Part shown: one piece after another, positions 47,976 to 59,784 of the stretch
Layout: the number at the start of each line of letters is the position of its first letter
Position numbering within the stretch: the first letter of the stretch is position 1
Assembly: GCA_965153455.1 (NCBI GenBank)
Contig: OZ234504.1
Location: forward strand, 12,028,001 to 12,092,000
Direction: 5' to 3'
DNA length: 64,000 nt
From: Sphagnum compactum
Taxonomy: Eukaryota > Bryophyta > Sphagnopsida > Sphagnales
The notes under the pieces: model-generated
Seen by the model: only the letters and a program-made list of their open reading frames with translations
Databases searched by the model: none
What the model was told of the DNA's origin: nothing
Position numbers and translations under genes: made by a program

Positions 47976-50389
47976 TTATTAAATGTGCAACCTTTAAGTT
48001 TGAAACAATTTTCTTGAAAGTTTTTACATGCACCAACTTTTTTTGAAAATATAATTTTATTGCAAGGACAATTTTCATGTTTTTCATTGCTTAAAACATT
48101 TCTTCATTCATTTGACACTTTTCATTTTAAAGTTGCATCTCATGGTTTGCATGGTTGAATAGAGGTTTTCTTGCTCCTTGTGAATGCTAGTCAAAATAAT
48201 CTTGAATTCTTTTTGTTATTGATTTTTTCGACATTCAAATGCAAGCATAGGAGAACACACATGGGAGCTAGTTAAACAATTATCAAATGTTATGGAAAAA
48301 ATGAAAAAATTTCATTGATACTTAATAAAATTCAAGGTCACTTCTCATGAAATTTGTTATTAAAAGAAAAGGTGATGTCACAAATGAGAATTCCAACATC
48401 ATGTTCAATATCATCATCTATATCATTTTTGACATTATTATGGATGAAGTTTTTTCACTTTTTCATTCATAATGTAATTAAAAAGGTTTTCAAAAATGTT
48501 TTTTGAGATATTTTGAAATATTTTCCTTGAGCTAGGTCGCCAATAATATATAAATAAAGGTGGTTCTTTTCATGTTATTATTAGTTTATTCAACATTAGC
48601 TTTGCATGATTTTGTACCATAATTGGGTTATGTTATTTCATGTTTTCATAAGAGAGTTTCATTTGAATTTACGTTTTGCACACTTGGTGTTCTTAATTTT
48701 AGTTTTTATGTTCCATGATTTGAACTCAAAATTAATCTTGTTTTTGCATGGATGATTCATGTCCTTTGAAAAAAGAAATCCTTTTTTTTGGGTTGTTTTC
48801 ATGCCTTTAACAATTAACTAATGAGCCCCCCAAAAATTAAACTTTAATATAATCATATTTTTTATGACCATTCATAAGTTAAATTTTGACACAATGTTTG
48901 TTTTCATCATCAACATTTGTTTGTGTTTTTGGTTTAATTGACATTGGGTATGAATTTTAAGTTTTGGAAACAAAAAAATTAAAGACCATAGGTTAATATT
49001 TCATTATGGAATTAATTTCCTTCTATTCTTCGAAAATTCATATTTCATTTGTACAAAGGTGGAATCATGGGTGCGTTAATGAATTCCTTAGGTTTTAACA
49101 TTATTAATGTGGGAAATTTCAAGCCATTTGGAAACAAAACTTTCTGGACACTTGTTCACGGGCGTGAAAAGGTGGTGTGGGTGCGGTTGATTTTGCCAAA
49201 TTTTTCAATACCAATTTCTTGTATTAATAAGCGGCCATTCTTGTCATTGATAGGTGGTAGACTATTGCACCATCAACAAATTAGGAGATTTTTGAATTCA
49301 TGTCCTAATTAATGTGTAAGGATCACAAAAGTGAAGATTTGTGTTGCATAATTTTTACATTTCCATTTGTGTTTATTGGTGCATATTTTTATGTCGTTGT
49401 ATTGGTTGGGTTGTTAATTCATTTTTAAGGGGTAAAGAGGTTTCATGAGATGTGTGCCATTGGCCGATAATCTAGAGAGTAAACATAAGCTCTAACAAGT
49501 TACGTGTTTTTTCATGTGTGCATTTATTGTTGTAGTGAACCTTTTGTTTATAGCTGGTGTGTTAATGGCCAAGCATGGGACAAGGCTATCACACAATTTT
49601 AACCATTGTGTAGGTCCTATTTGATCTTTATTTTGCCCAAACATAATGATTAAGTTTAGTTGGGGATAGGTTGTGTGGGATTGGTGTTGTTGCGAATGTG
49701 TTGGATTTGATCATAGATCATCTCATGTTATGTTTGTAATGGTGAGATCAAGTTGATGGTCGAAATATCACTTTTGTTATATTCACAGTGTGTTCAAGTT
49801 ATGTTGACCCAGTGAAATGTTTTTGTGGGTGTAGGTGCCCTAGCCATATATGTGCAACATCCCTAAGTTTATGTTATGAAAATCATGGTTTAAGGGGTAG
49901 GTTAAGTTGCAATAGGTTTAACATCCCTTTAGTTTTAGTATAATCCATTACAAGTTCAATAAACTTTGGTTATTGAAGGTTCTGGGTGAGACATCTAAAT
50001 TAAGGCTCACCATAGAAGAAACACACAATTTAAATACATGGAACATATGGTTATTATCACCAGTGGTTTTACTAGGTGTGGGGTGTGATTCGAACCACCC
50101 ACACCACCTTAATCATCATTTGGGGAGGAGTTTTCATATTTTGAAACATGTTCCCTTGCAAGGTTTATCACCCCACCATTGCTGTGAAACATGGAAGACA
50201 TATATGGAGTCACCAAAGGACCCTATCAATATTCAAGGGTGGTTGGCATCATCAAGCTCGATAATTTCATCAAAGAATTTGATAGCTAATGTGATATGTA
50301 ATAGATGCAATTGTTTGCACCTTTCATGGCATGGGAGAGTTTATTTGACGCGCTCCCAAGTCCCTAGTTAGTCCCAAGATGGGTTAACT

Positions 50390-51160
50390 TGTTCAAGTTG
50401 CGGAAAAGGAAGGGACTCGGGGCACACTCCCAGCCTTCAACATTAAAAGGGGTAGAGGGGCGTGCTGAAGCTTCGGGATGGACTAGGAAGAGTGACAAGC
50501 TATTCACTTACTTGAATCTGCATCACAAACGAACCACAAGTTGGTTAGATCACTTTCTGGATCACCTTGGTGCTAGGACAAGCCACGGGCAACTCTGGAC
50601 TCACAAGACTCACCACGGCCCGGACTCGGGGGAAGCCACCACTTTCCCCCATATACTATTCTTTGCATTCGCCTACAGCACCCGCATCCGAATGGCTTTT
50701 TGTCCCGGGACTCCCAAGGAGGAGTCCCGAAACTGTCCCGGTTTGGACTCCCGGGACTTTGGAAGCTCATAGCTCCCCGTTTAGACCTCCGATTGAGGTG
50801 AGGTCTGAAGTAATCTTGTAGCTCTCCTCGAGAGCTTTTCAACGGTGTTTCACACTCCACCTACACGCACTAGGGTCGGGTCGATTCCCGACTTTTAGTG
50901 GTCGGGAGTCAAACTGCCAATTTGACTCCTGGCCCTTCTTTTGCCCATAACTTGTGTTGCAGATCTTCAAATGGCCCATGCGAGCCCATTTTGGATATCT
51001 AATCTTCAAGACCTTTCCAACGGTATAAAGAACTCCCCAATGCAAGGTGTTTTGACCCTTGCAATCGAACTCTGAATTTCCGGGAGTCCCGGAGGACTCC
51101 AAGTCCCCAACTTTGGGAGTGTGAGTTGCATCCTCAAAGTGGGGTTGCGACATTATTTTA
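50390..51160. mobile_element. GC-rich island, possible solo LTR
   Basis: About 770 bases of markedly higher GC stand out from AT-rich flanks, with recurrent GGGACTCC/GGAGTCCC motifs and CCCGGGAC. Read on the minus strand the right edge begins TGTCGCAACCCCACTTTGAG, a plausible LTR start. No second copy is in the window and no coding frame resembles a protein, so the LTR idea is inference. Confidence 0.4.
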
Positions 51161-51329
51161 GCATTTGGAAGGGCCACCTATGAATGATTATCATGAATAA
51201 GCGTGCCCATGAAGTTTAAATTGAGGATTAATGCATGTATTGGTTGCCTAACTATGTGTCTATTATTGAAGTATTTATTTCCACCTCAGGTGTGATTACC
51301 ATAATCCTTAATAACAATGTGGTGATAAT

Positions 51330-51383
51330 GGGAGTGAGAATGCTAGTGGGAGTGAAAATACAAGTGGGAGTGAGAATGCTAGT
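51330..51383 (+). repeat. 18-bp tandem repeat, three units
   Basis: Three units of GGGAGTGARAATRCWAGT at 51330, 51348 and 51366. In one frame they read GSENAS/GSENTS/GSENAS, followed by a Gly/Ser-rich stretch. It could be the acidic, Ser-rich tail of a lost transposon protein. Confidence 0.85.
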
Positions 51384-51469
51384 GACAGTGGGACCATTGG
51401 AAGTGGTGGAGCCATTAGAAGTGGTGGTATTAGTCCTTCCACCAATATATTCACATTTAACCTAGTTGT

Positions 51470-54400
51470 GGAATTCTTTCAAGAGTTACAGTGGAATCAC
51501 TAAGGGGTTTGGATTGAGAAACTGAAAAATTTATAAGAATTTCACATAAGCACCATGAAAGCTTACATGATACATAGATGTGTAAATTGATCATAATGAC
51601 ACCAAGCATGATAGAATCCCAAGTAGTCCAATTTTGGTATGGAATTTTAATCAATGAACTTAGGTGTCAAGTGCGGGATGCCATGTTACTTCAACATGCA
51701 CAACCCATTTTTGCAAATGTGTTCCAATTATCAAAATGCATTGGAGTGAACTAACTTTACACCATTAAAGGTGATTTAATGAACATATTAACTTATCCCT
51801 AGGTCACCCACATGATTGGTGAATGACATATTAGATTCGGGACACCATTCATGCGCAGTTCATCATTATGATTGGCCACCTTTTACAATGGTCAATAGGG
51901 TTGGCCTTTCACAAATAGCCTTATTGACATTCTTAAATTTTTCACGTTTTCATGCATTTAGGGATGGAAACCTTGAGATGATTTGAGACTCCAATTCATA
52001 TAGTATGGAAGAATCTAATGTAGGTGAATGAGAATGGGCCATGGGATTTTGCACTAACACCATGGACATGTTCAACATTTCTTAAAGAGTTTGTAAACAT
52101 ATTTTAAGGCAAGTTATGGACCTTAACTACTTCACATTAGTTTTTTGTTTAACTTTAGTTAAACAAACACATTTGGCCCAATCTTTCCCACCCACCCACC
52201 TTATATCTCCACTTTTGCATCATTAGTTAGGATAACCATGTCGATGCAAAAGGGGGTGATGTTGTAACCATGAATTGCACATCCTTGGCATACATGGGAT
52301 TAGGACTGCCAAAAAGGATTTATAGGTGTTGGGAAGGAGGTTGGTAATGTAAGGGCACCAAGACAAGGTGCACTAATAGAAATCAACCAAAATGTAAACA
52401 TTTTGTTTATGACTACATACGACTTGTAGTCGTTTGCAACTAGGTTTAGGAATATTTGCAACTATAAAATCAAATTTGAACTATTTTGGTCATTTTTATA
52501 ATTATGATGCATCTATTGAAAATTTCAACCTATTGGTTGGATAATTTTTAGGTCTATTTTCATCCATTAATAGGTTGATAATTCCTATTACTCACAATAA
52601 ATCACTAAATTAATTGCATCCTGAATGTATTTTATGGTGATTTAGGGGTGTATTTTTATGTATATATTAAAATTATATTTATGATATATTATATATATCT
52701 TAAATATATATATATTTGTGTGTATATTAATTATGCATATGTATGTATATTGTTCACATAATGAATCTAAATATTAATATTTGAATTCAAAAAAATATTG
52801 ATTGAATCGGAAAATAGACATTTTAATTTTTGATATTTTTATTTGACTTTGAAAATTGATATTTCAATTCTGAATTTTTATTTAAATTTAATAAGAAAAT
52901 TTGATTTGAAAGTTGAAATCTCAATTCCGAATTATTTTTTTGGGTTCTCAAAATTAATATTTCAATTCAACAAACTATTAATTGAGTCTAAAAATGGACA
53001 TTTTGTTTTGAAATATTTTTATTTGAATATGAAAATTGATATTTTAATTTCAAATTCGTTATTTAAATTCAGAAAAATAAATTGATAAACAATTTGATAT
53101 TGGAATTTGAATTATTATTTTGGAATTTAGAATTAACATTTCATTCCGAAAAATTATTGATTGAATTTAAAGTCCTTTTTCTATTACTATTATCGATAAT
53201 AAATCATTTTTATGAATAATTATGAATGATTATATTTATTAATTATAAGTCATACGAAATAATTAATGTTACAACATATATTTTTACATTATATAATTTT
53301 TATTTATAGTAAAAGAAATCAATTACTGTAATTAATGTTACACTATTTTAAAATCATTCTATTTACTTCATATAAGAATTAATTATAGTATATGCATAAT
53401 TATTTCTGATTGAACATAATTATTCACAATTTGTAAATTATAAATTTAAATCTGAATTAAAATTTTGGAAAAAATTAAAATGTAATTAAAATAATTGTTG
53501 TAATGATTGTAATTTCAGGAATTATATAGTAATTTAAGTTTTTAATTTAAGTTTTTTAAATTATTAATCTATCATAAATACTTTATTATTAATTTAACAG
53601 TAATTATATAAATTAATTTTTTGCTTAAAAAATTATTTTATTTATAACTAAATTAAAAATAAAAAAAAATATTTGACTAATAACAATTTTCACAATAATA
53701 AATGTAATTATATAGTAATTATGTAATTAGTTTAATATTACTTTGAAAAAATTCATGTAAGAATTGATTTTCTAATTGTCAGTTCATTATTTATAATTTA
53801 AAAATAATTATTTTGTAATTATAGTAGTTAAATTATTGATTAATTATTGATATTATTTATAATTTGACCATATTTTAGTTATTTATTTATCAACGAATTA
53901 TGTATTAACAACTTGTGAATAATTAGATAACTAGTTAGTTAAATATTAAAAAGCTATTAGTTATTTAAGTAGTTGATAATGAATATTTAATATTTGTAAT
54001 GTACAATTTATATTTTAAATATATTTAATCATTTTTAATTAAATGATTATTAATGATCTAATGGGCCATGTACTTGAATTGTTTAAAAATTTAAAAACTA
54101 TGAACAAAAGGCATGAGGAGTTGCAAGGTGGTATGGAAGTTGCAATTTGAAAATTTATCTCATATTGATTGTTTTCCATTCCTATTTTGAACATTGTGTA
54201 AACAAGGGGTGTGGTCATTCAATTTCACACTAAGAAATTTGTGCACATGGGATGAGCCAATCAAAAGGTTCAACCCAAAACAAAATATGTACAATTTTAA
54301 ACTACCTACCTCCCTAACCTATTTATCTGCTTAACTTAATAGGTATTTAGCCTAGGAAGGTAAGACCTACCTACTTAGTTTTTACTAAGTAGATAGGTAT

Positions 54401-55049
54401 GTAACTTAGGTTTGTAAGCACTTATTTATGTACCTATCTAGGTACTTACCAACCAAATATTGATATTTTGTATAAAATTCACTATAAAATGCCACATGAC
54501 ATATTTACATTGGGCCACGTGTCATAATATAAGATCATTCAAACATTTGAATTGAACGTTTCAAAATAATAATAATATTCATAGTTTAAATAATTAAATA
54601 TTAAGACATGTGGCAACACATCATTTGCCATCAATTGTGACCAAAATAGTTGCATTTTAATTGCATGTGACAATACGTACATGATAGAGCCAAAAGATGA
54701 ACTTGTATTTGTTAACTTTTCCTTTCATTCAATACCTTTTGTTGTTTAGACTAATATCACATGCAATTTGTCCAAAGGTGATTAAAAAGATATTAGTTGT
54801 AAATGTCATTTGCGACTAAAATTTAATTATAGAAACTAGTCGAAAATATATGTTTTTCTTCTAGTCATTGTAACCCCCAATATTTTACATAACAACCATA
54901 GGTTACATTTTTAGCCTGAGACAATGAAAATATTCTACCATTCTAGTTTAAGGTACCTTTGACCGCAACCACATGGGAAACAAATATTCATTTGATGGTT
55001 ATAGGGGATGATATGTGCACAACATGATGACTACTGCAAGATTATGTTG
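51470..55049. other. Extremely AT-rich DNA
   Basis: No coding signal. About 52.6-54.1 kb is nearly pure A+T with TATATA runs and long TTAATTA stretches. Near 54.3-54.45 kb there are degenerate CCTA/AGGT tetranucleotide motifs. Confidence 0.65.
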
Positions 55050-56040
55050 GATGTTTTACCTTCAACTTGAAGGAATTGGGTCGATGAAAAGGACAAAAGG
55101 TCCGGATTATATGGAGGATGATAATCCAATTTTTAGAATACCTATAGGTTTAGTGAGGTGGAGAAGACCTTAGTTCAAGCTTGAACAACAAAGTTGTTAG
55201 ATGTAGGTTTAGTGAAATTATCTAAAGGTGAATATGCTTTGACAACAATGATGTCAACCAAGAAAAATATTTTTGACAATTGGACCAAATGGTGCGTGTG
55301 GGGATTATTGTCTATGAATAAATGGACCCATTCGGACAAATATACGATGCCTTTGCCAAAGGAGTTTTTTGATGCCCTAAGATAAACCAAGGTTTTTAGT
55401 ACCTTGGGCTTGTGGTCTGATTACCAATAGTTACTATTGAGAAAATATGACAAGGTCAAGATGACATTTTGAGGATTGATCCTCATACAAAAGATTGTTT
55501 ATACCAATGGAGGTTTTTGTCATTTGGTTTGAAAAATATTTTTGTTAAATTTCAAAAGGCAATGGATTGAATGTTGGTGGGTCTTGGTTTTGCCAAATGT
55601 TACACCAATGACATCATTATTTTTAGTTTGACCCCAAGAAATCACATGTATCATTTACAAAAGGTGTTCTAAAAACCTTAAGCTTCACCTAAACAATTGT
55701 TGATTCTTTCATACTCAAATGGAACACTTGGATCACATGATCTATCCAAGTGGATTGAAGGTTCAAAAGGTCAAGGTTGAAACGATTTCACAAGTTTTTC
55801 AACTAATGGATGTTAGTCGGTTATGAACTTTTTAAAGCTTGTGTCATTATTATTGGATGTTTGTCAAAGGCTTTAGGAGCATTGCCAAACCTTTGACCCA
55901 ATTGACCAAGATTACATATGGGGCAAAATAAACCTTTCAAAAGTTAAAAGGCTAGATTCAATGAGTTCCTATTTTGAGGTGACCCATTTGAGGAACAATT
56001 CACCTTGGACCACGTTCTATTGAGAGGGACTTGAATCTGA
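55050..56040 (+). mobile_element. Ty3/gypsy reverse transcriptase relic
   Basis: Frame-by-frame reading gives the Ty3 RT order. LEDDHPIF-like and LLDAGLVELSKGEYA-like segments come first (about 55100-55230; the latter reads DVGLVKLSKGEYAL). Next come WTHSDKYTMPLP.E.FDAL (about 55323-55380), KVFSTL.L.S.Y (55390), GIDPH.KDCLYQW.FL.FGLKN (about 55473-55535), CY.NDIIIFSLTP (about 55598-55640), MIYPSGL.VQKVKVE (about 55738-55780) and FVKGFRSIAKPLTQLTK (about 55860-55910). The catalytic D-D pair of YIDD is broken, and there are numerous stops. Many changes are of C-to-T or G-to-A type, as expected of a methylated, silenced copy. LTRs were not found. Confidence 0.85.
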
Positions 56041-57022
56041 ATCAAACTTTGAAATCCACAAGATTCAAAAGTAATGTTTCTTTAATTTCCAAACCTACTA
56101 ATGTCATAATGATATCAAAGAGTACAAATCATTTAACATAACATCAAAAAACACTTCCAAGATTACAGTTTTAAGCTTATCTGAAAAAAACCTCCAAGCT
56201 CTTTGTATGTAGCATATACCACCAGCACACCTAATGCAATATCAAGCAAGTTCTTTGCATAGCCATGATACAACATTTGTGTAGCACCTCTAGATGCAAT
56301 CAACAGTGGTGAACAAAACTTGCTAATTCTGAGCCACTCGAGCTATCACAAACACACTGAAGCTGTCATAAACACCCACAATCCTGCCACCCCAACCTTT
56401 CTTTCATCGCTTGACCTTCACACATCATTGACCAACAGAAACCAATTGGCACTTCCAAAAAGATTAGAGATCATTGACCAACAAAACATAGATTGACACT
56501 TCCAAAAAGAATTAGACATCAGTAACCATCAAAACAGAGATTCGCACTTCCAAAATTCTGGGAGAAAATAGAAACAATTTGACAAATGCAGAGCAAGGAG
56601 GAGGAGAAGAAAGGCCCCCTTCAAACCACCCCAAAACCCCATTCCAGTGGGGAAGGTTGAGAAGATACCTTTAATGTGATTGTTCTGCCCCGAGCAAACA
56701 CAAGTCTGCAAGAGTGGCTGATACCTCATTTCTCAGTGATACCAAGAAGCATCCCACCTGCAATCTAAATCCAAATATACATCAACCCATCAGGTTGCAA
56801 TTGCCCAACTATCTGACACCAAAAACAACACATTAGAGAAAATTCCACTACTTTTGTTTTGTTGCACACAGCTGACTATGAAATCAGCCTTTTACATTTC
56901 AGCAAACAGAGACATTGCACCAAACCCGACTTTACTTTTTCTTCTTCCAATTGACTTCCAGTAGTGCTCGATGTCAAGCTTCAACCACCCACAAAAAGCA
57001 TGGTAAAAACATCTGAATTTGC
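56041..57022. other. Spacer upstream of YVH1/DUSP12
   Basis: No coding signal. AAAGATTAGAGATCATTGACCAAC-type short repeats recur near 56410-56540. The last part belongs to the DUSP12 promoter. Confidence 0.5.
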
Positions 57023-57054
57023 TACCCTAAACCCTAAAAACCCTAGACCCTAAG
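57023..57054 (+). promoter_or_regulatory. Telo-box cluster in the DUSP12 promoter
   Basis: ACCCTAAACCCTAAAAACCC followed by TAGACCCTAAGCC contains the plant telo-box AAACCCTAA and two close variants, about 380 bases before the start codon. In plants this motif is enriched in promoters of ribosome-biogenesis and translation genes. Confidence 0.7.
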
Positions 57055-57431
57055 CCTTCGCCAAGAGAAGCAGATAATCCTTTACATGAGATCTGAACTG
57101 GAGCATACAGACGTGTCAGGTATGTGAAATTGCAAACCTGCACCACTGGCCTGGATGGTCATTGCCCCCATATGAGCACAGCAACATGAGCACCAAACCC
57201 TAATCCTGTTGCGGAGAGTATGTAGCAAGCGAGCTCCAGCAGCTGCAGATTGCGGTGAGGGAGGGAGAGAGAGAACAAGATCTGAGACCAAGGAAGAAGA
57301 TTGCAGCAAGAGGAGAAGACGAAGAAGCAGCAGCACAAGAGACAGCAAAAGTGGGAGCGACAGACAGACAGAGACAGAAGCTCCGGCCACAGAGAATCGA
57401 AAGGATTCCAGAAAGAAAGAGAAGGGGGGGC

Positions 57432-59784
57432 ATGAGATCTTCTTCAAGTTTTGCAGCAGAGGAGGGCAAGAGTACATCAAGTCTTGCCGGGCTTCGATAC
57501 AAGGTCTGGCGAGCAGTTTTTGGAGCGATGAAGAAAGTCAGGGAAGGCTTGTACATCGGCAATGTCACGGACGCCGCAGCAGTGTTAAGCGCGGCGGAGG
57601 AGGAGAAGGAGCGTCCTTCTTCTTCTCCTGCTGCTGCTGTCACTCACATTCTTTCGCTCATCAGTCAGGAGATCGATCCTCTGGATTTCAAGAGACCAGC
57701 TTCAAGGGATCCTCGTGCCGCTGCACCTTCGTCTTCTTCTTCTTCGCCAAACAAAAACTGTAAGCTGAAGCAGAAGACTGTTCCGCTTCTCGATATCCAT
57801 TCCCAGAACCTGCTGGACCATCTGGAAGAGTGCCTTGATTTCATAGAGAGCGGCAGGAACAGCGGCGGCGTTGTTTTGGTTCATTGCTTTGCTGGTGTTT
57901 CTCGCAGGCAAGCATCAATCAATCTCCTTCCACCGATTTTGTACCTGTGCAGCAGCAGGAGATGATGATGATGATGATGATGCTCCAACAACAATATGCC
58001 ATTTGGTTTTTCTTCTGCAAGTAGTGTGCGCTTTTTCCTCCTGGAGAGCCAAGGGTTTGTGAAGTCCTATATCCTGGAACTAAAAATTACTACTGTGGGT
58101 GTTTTTCTTTGGGTTGTGTGGTTGTGCAGTGGAGCAGTGGTGACTGCATATCTCATGAAGAAGGAGCACTTGACAATGGACAGTGCGTTGCTTTTCTTTT
58201 GCTCTCTACAATCATGCATATCCTGAAGGGTTTAGGGTTTTGTTCCTTAATCCTTCTTGCTTCTTCAGTGTGCTGCTTCTGCTGTCTTTTTACCAATTTA
58301 GGTGTTTCAAGGTGGATTTCAGTATGAAGCTGCTGTAGCAATCCATGTGCAGATGCACTGGAGTCACTGAAGAAATCTAGTGAGATTGTATGCCCAAATG
58401 ACGGATTTAAGCAGCAGGTAACCATCAGACATTCCTGAGGTTTTCTGTCGTGTTGTGATGGCCACAGGTGGATTGAGAATCAACTTTGTTTGTTGGTGGG
58501 AACCATGATAAATTCCTCAAGTTTTTTCCTGTTGTGTTATGATGGCTGCAATGTGCATTGAGAATTGGAGTATTTGTTTTTGCTGGCTCCTTCAAAGTCT
58601 AGTTTTTTTCAGAAATGTGGTCATCTCTGTGTGGAATGTATGCAGTTGCGAATGTTTGAAGAGATGGGTTGCACTGTGAATCGTGTGAGTTCTGTTTACA
58701 AAAATTTCAGGCTTGCAACTATGGGTGCGATTTTGACAATCCTTTTCGCTCTGAATTTTGCTTGATATCTTGTTTCGGCAGACAAAATTTTGAATGTATC
58801 TTGATTTGTCGTTACAAGTTTGCAAAAGAACTCTTTTTGCTCGAGATGATGGTTCACATATTGTTCAATGCATTAAGTTTCAAGATGTCAGAAGATCCCT
58901 CCATTTATCTTCTAGTGACTGCAAAACACAAGATTGTAGCAGGTTTAAGGCAATGAAAGTTGTACAATTGATCACAATAGGGAACAAGAATGTTCAACTT
59001 GTTTCTTGATGCTATAGTGAAGCTATTTACAGTGCGCAGTTTGTGCTTACCAGGGGATGCTTATATAAGGGGAGAGAGGATTGATAGCTCAAGCTATGCA
59101 GCTGATCCTGGCAATGTCACCAACAAGCCAAACTCTCAAGATTCAGGGGACCAACAGGCAGTGATTGATCAATCTTCTAAAGTGTATCGCTGCAAGAAAT
59201 GTCGGCGAGTAGTAGCATCTGAAGAGAATGTGATCACCCATATTCCTGGTGCTGGGGTAACCTCTTTCAAGTGGAGGAAGAGAGGAGTGCAGGTATCAGG
59301 GAAGGATGAAGTGGCTCAACCTGAGTGCACCTCAATCTTTGTCCAGCCCATGCAGTGGATGACACCAGGTACTCTTTCTAGTGGTGACTGTTGTTGCAGA
59401 GGTAAACCTATGTTGTGAATGACTAATCTTGAATGCAATAACTGTCTACTTTGTTTTTGCTATTGTACAACACTTGGTTCTGTCTAGTCACAAGCCTACA
59501 ATGTGTGGTGTGGTATGTTCAATGACAAGGTGCAGGTATAGTCTGTATAATTGACAAACTTCAATTCTTGCAGCATGAGTGCTGGAAATTCCTGTATAGT
59601 TGTTGATACACCTACTTTGCACATTGCAGTGCAAGAGGGCTTGGTGGAGAGCAAGCTTCAATGTATCAAGTGCGAGGCAAGGCTTGGCAACTTCAACTGG
59701 GCAGGAATGCAGTGTAGCTGTGGTGCTTGGGTGAATCCTGCTTTCCAACTTCACAAAGGTCGAATAGATGCAGCAACCCTGTGA
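57432..59784 (+). CDS. DUSP12: Dual-specificity phosphatase YVH1/DUSP12 with zinc-binding C-terminus
   Basis: Six exons, 57432-57907, 58130-58182, 58353-58417, 58646-58724, 59054-59368 and 59630-59784, join in phase to about 380 residues. The N-terminal phosphatase begins with VREGLYIGNV (about 35) and has the active-site loop HCFAGVSRS at 151-159 (Cys152 nucleophile, Arg158). AYLMKKEHLT, VCPNDGF and FEEMGCTVN follow. GDAYIRGERIDSS leads to the YVH1 zinc module: YRCKKCRRVV, PECTS.FV.PMQWM, LQCIKCEARLGNFNWAGMQC and CGAWVNPAFQLHK.RID. Yeast YVH1 uses this module in 60S ribosome maturation. Intron 1 starts with GC, not GT, and splits the Ser159 codon. The start could instead be the ATG at 57528; 57432 is the first ATG in frame. 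Ser/Lys-rich inserts between about 64 and 115 lengthen the phosphatase domain. Confidence 0.93.
57960..57982. repeat. (GAT)n microsatellite in DUSP12 intron 1
   Basis: A GAT trinucleotide run just inside the GC-AG intron. Confidence 0.9.

Larger units (their letters stand above)
44200..49972. other. AT-rich gene desert
   Basis: No supported genes. Around 44.9-45.2 kb a broken + strand frame is Gln/Glu-rich and faintly gag-like (QQAQLNE, EQQTTLVIASMDHF), too weak to call. The rest is A/T runs. Confidence 0.55.

Noticed and set aside
50389-50772. A 127-codon frame in the GC-rich island
   Set aside because: It is low in family signal, and both strands are open because of the high GC content. 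It is better explained as LTR-like DNA.
57209-57763. A 184-codon + strand frame over DUSP12 exon 1
   Set aside because: It is Arg/Ser-rich out-of-frame translation of the phosphatase exon.
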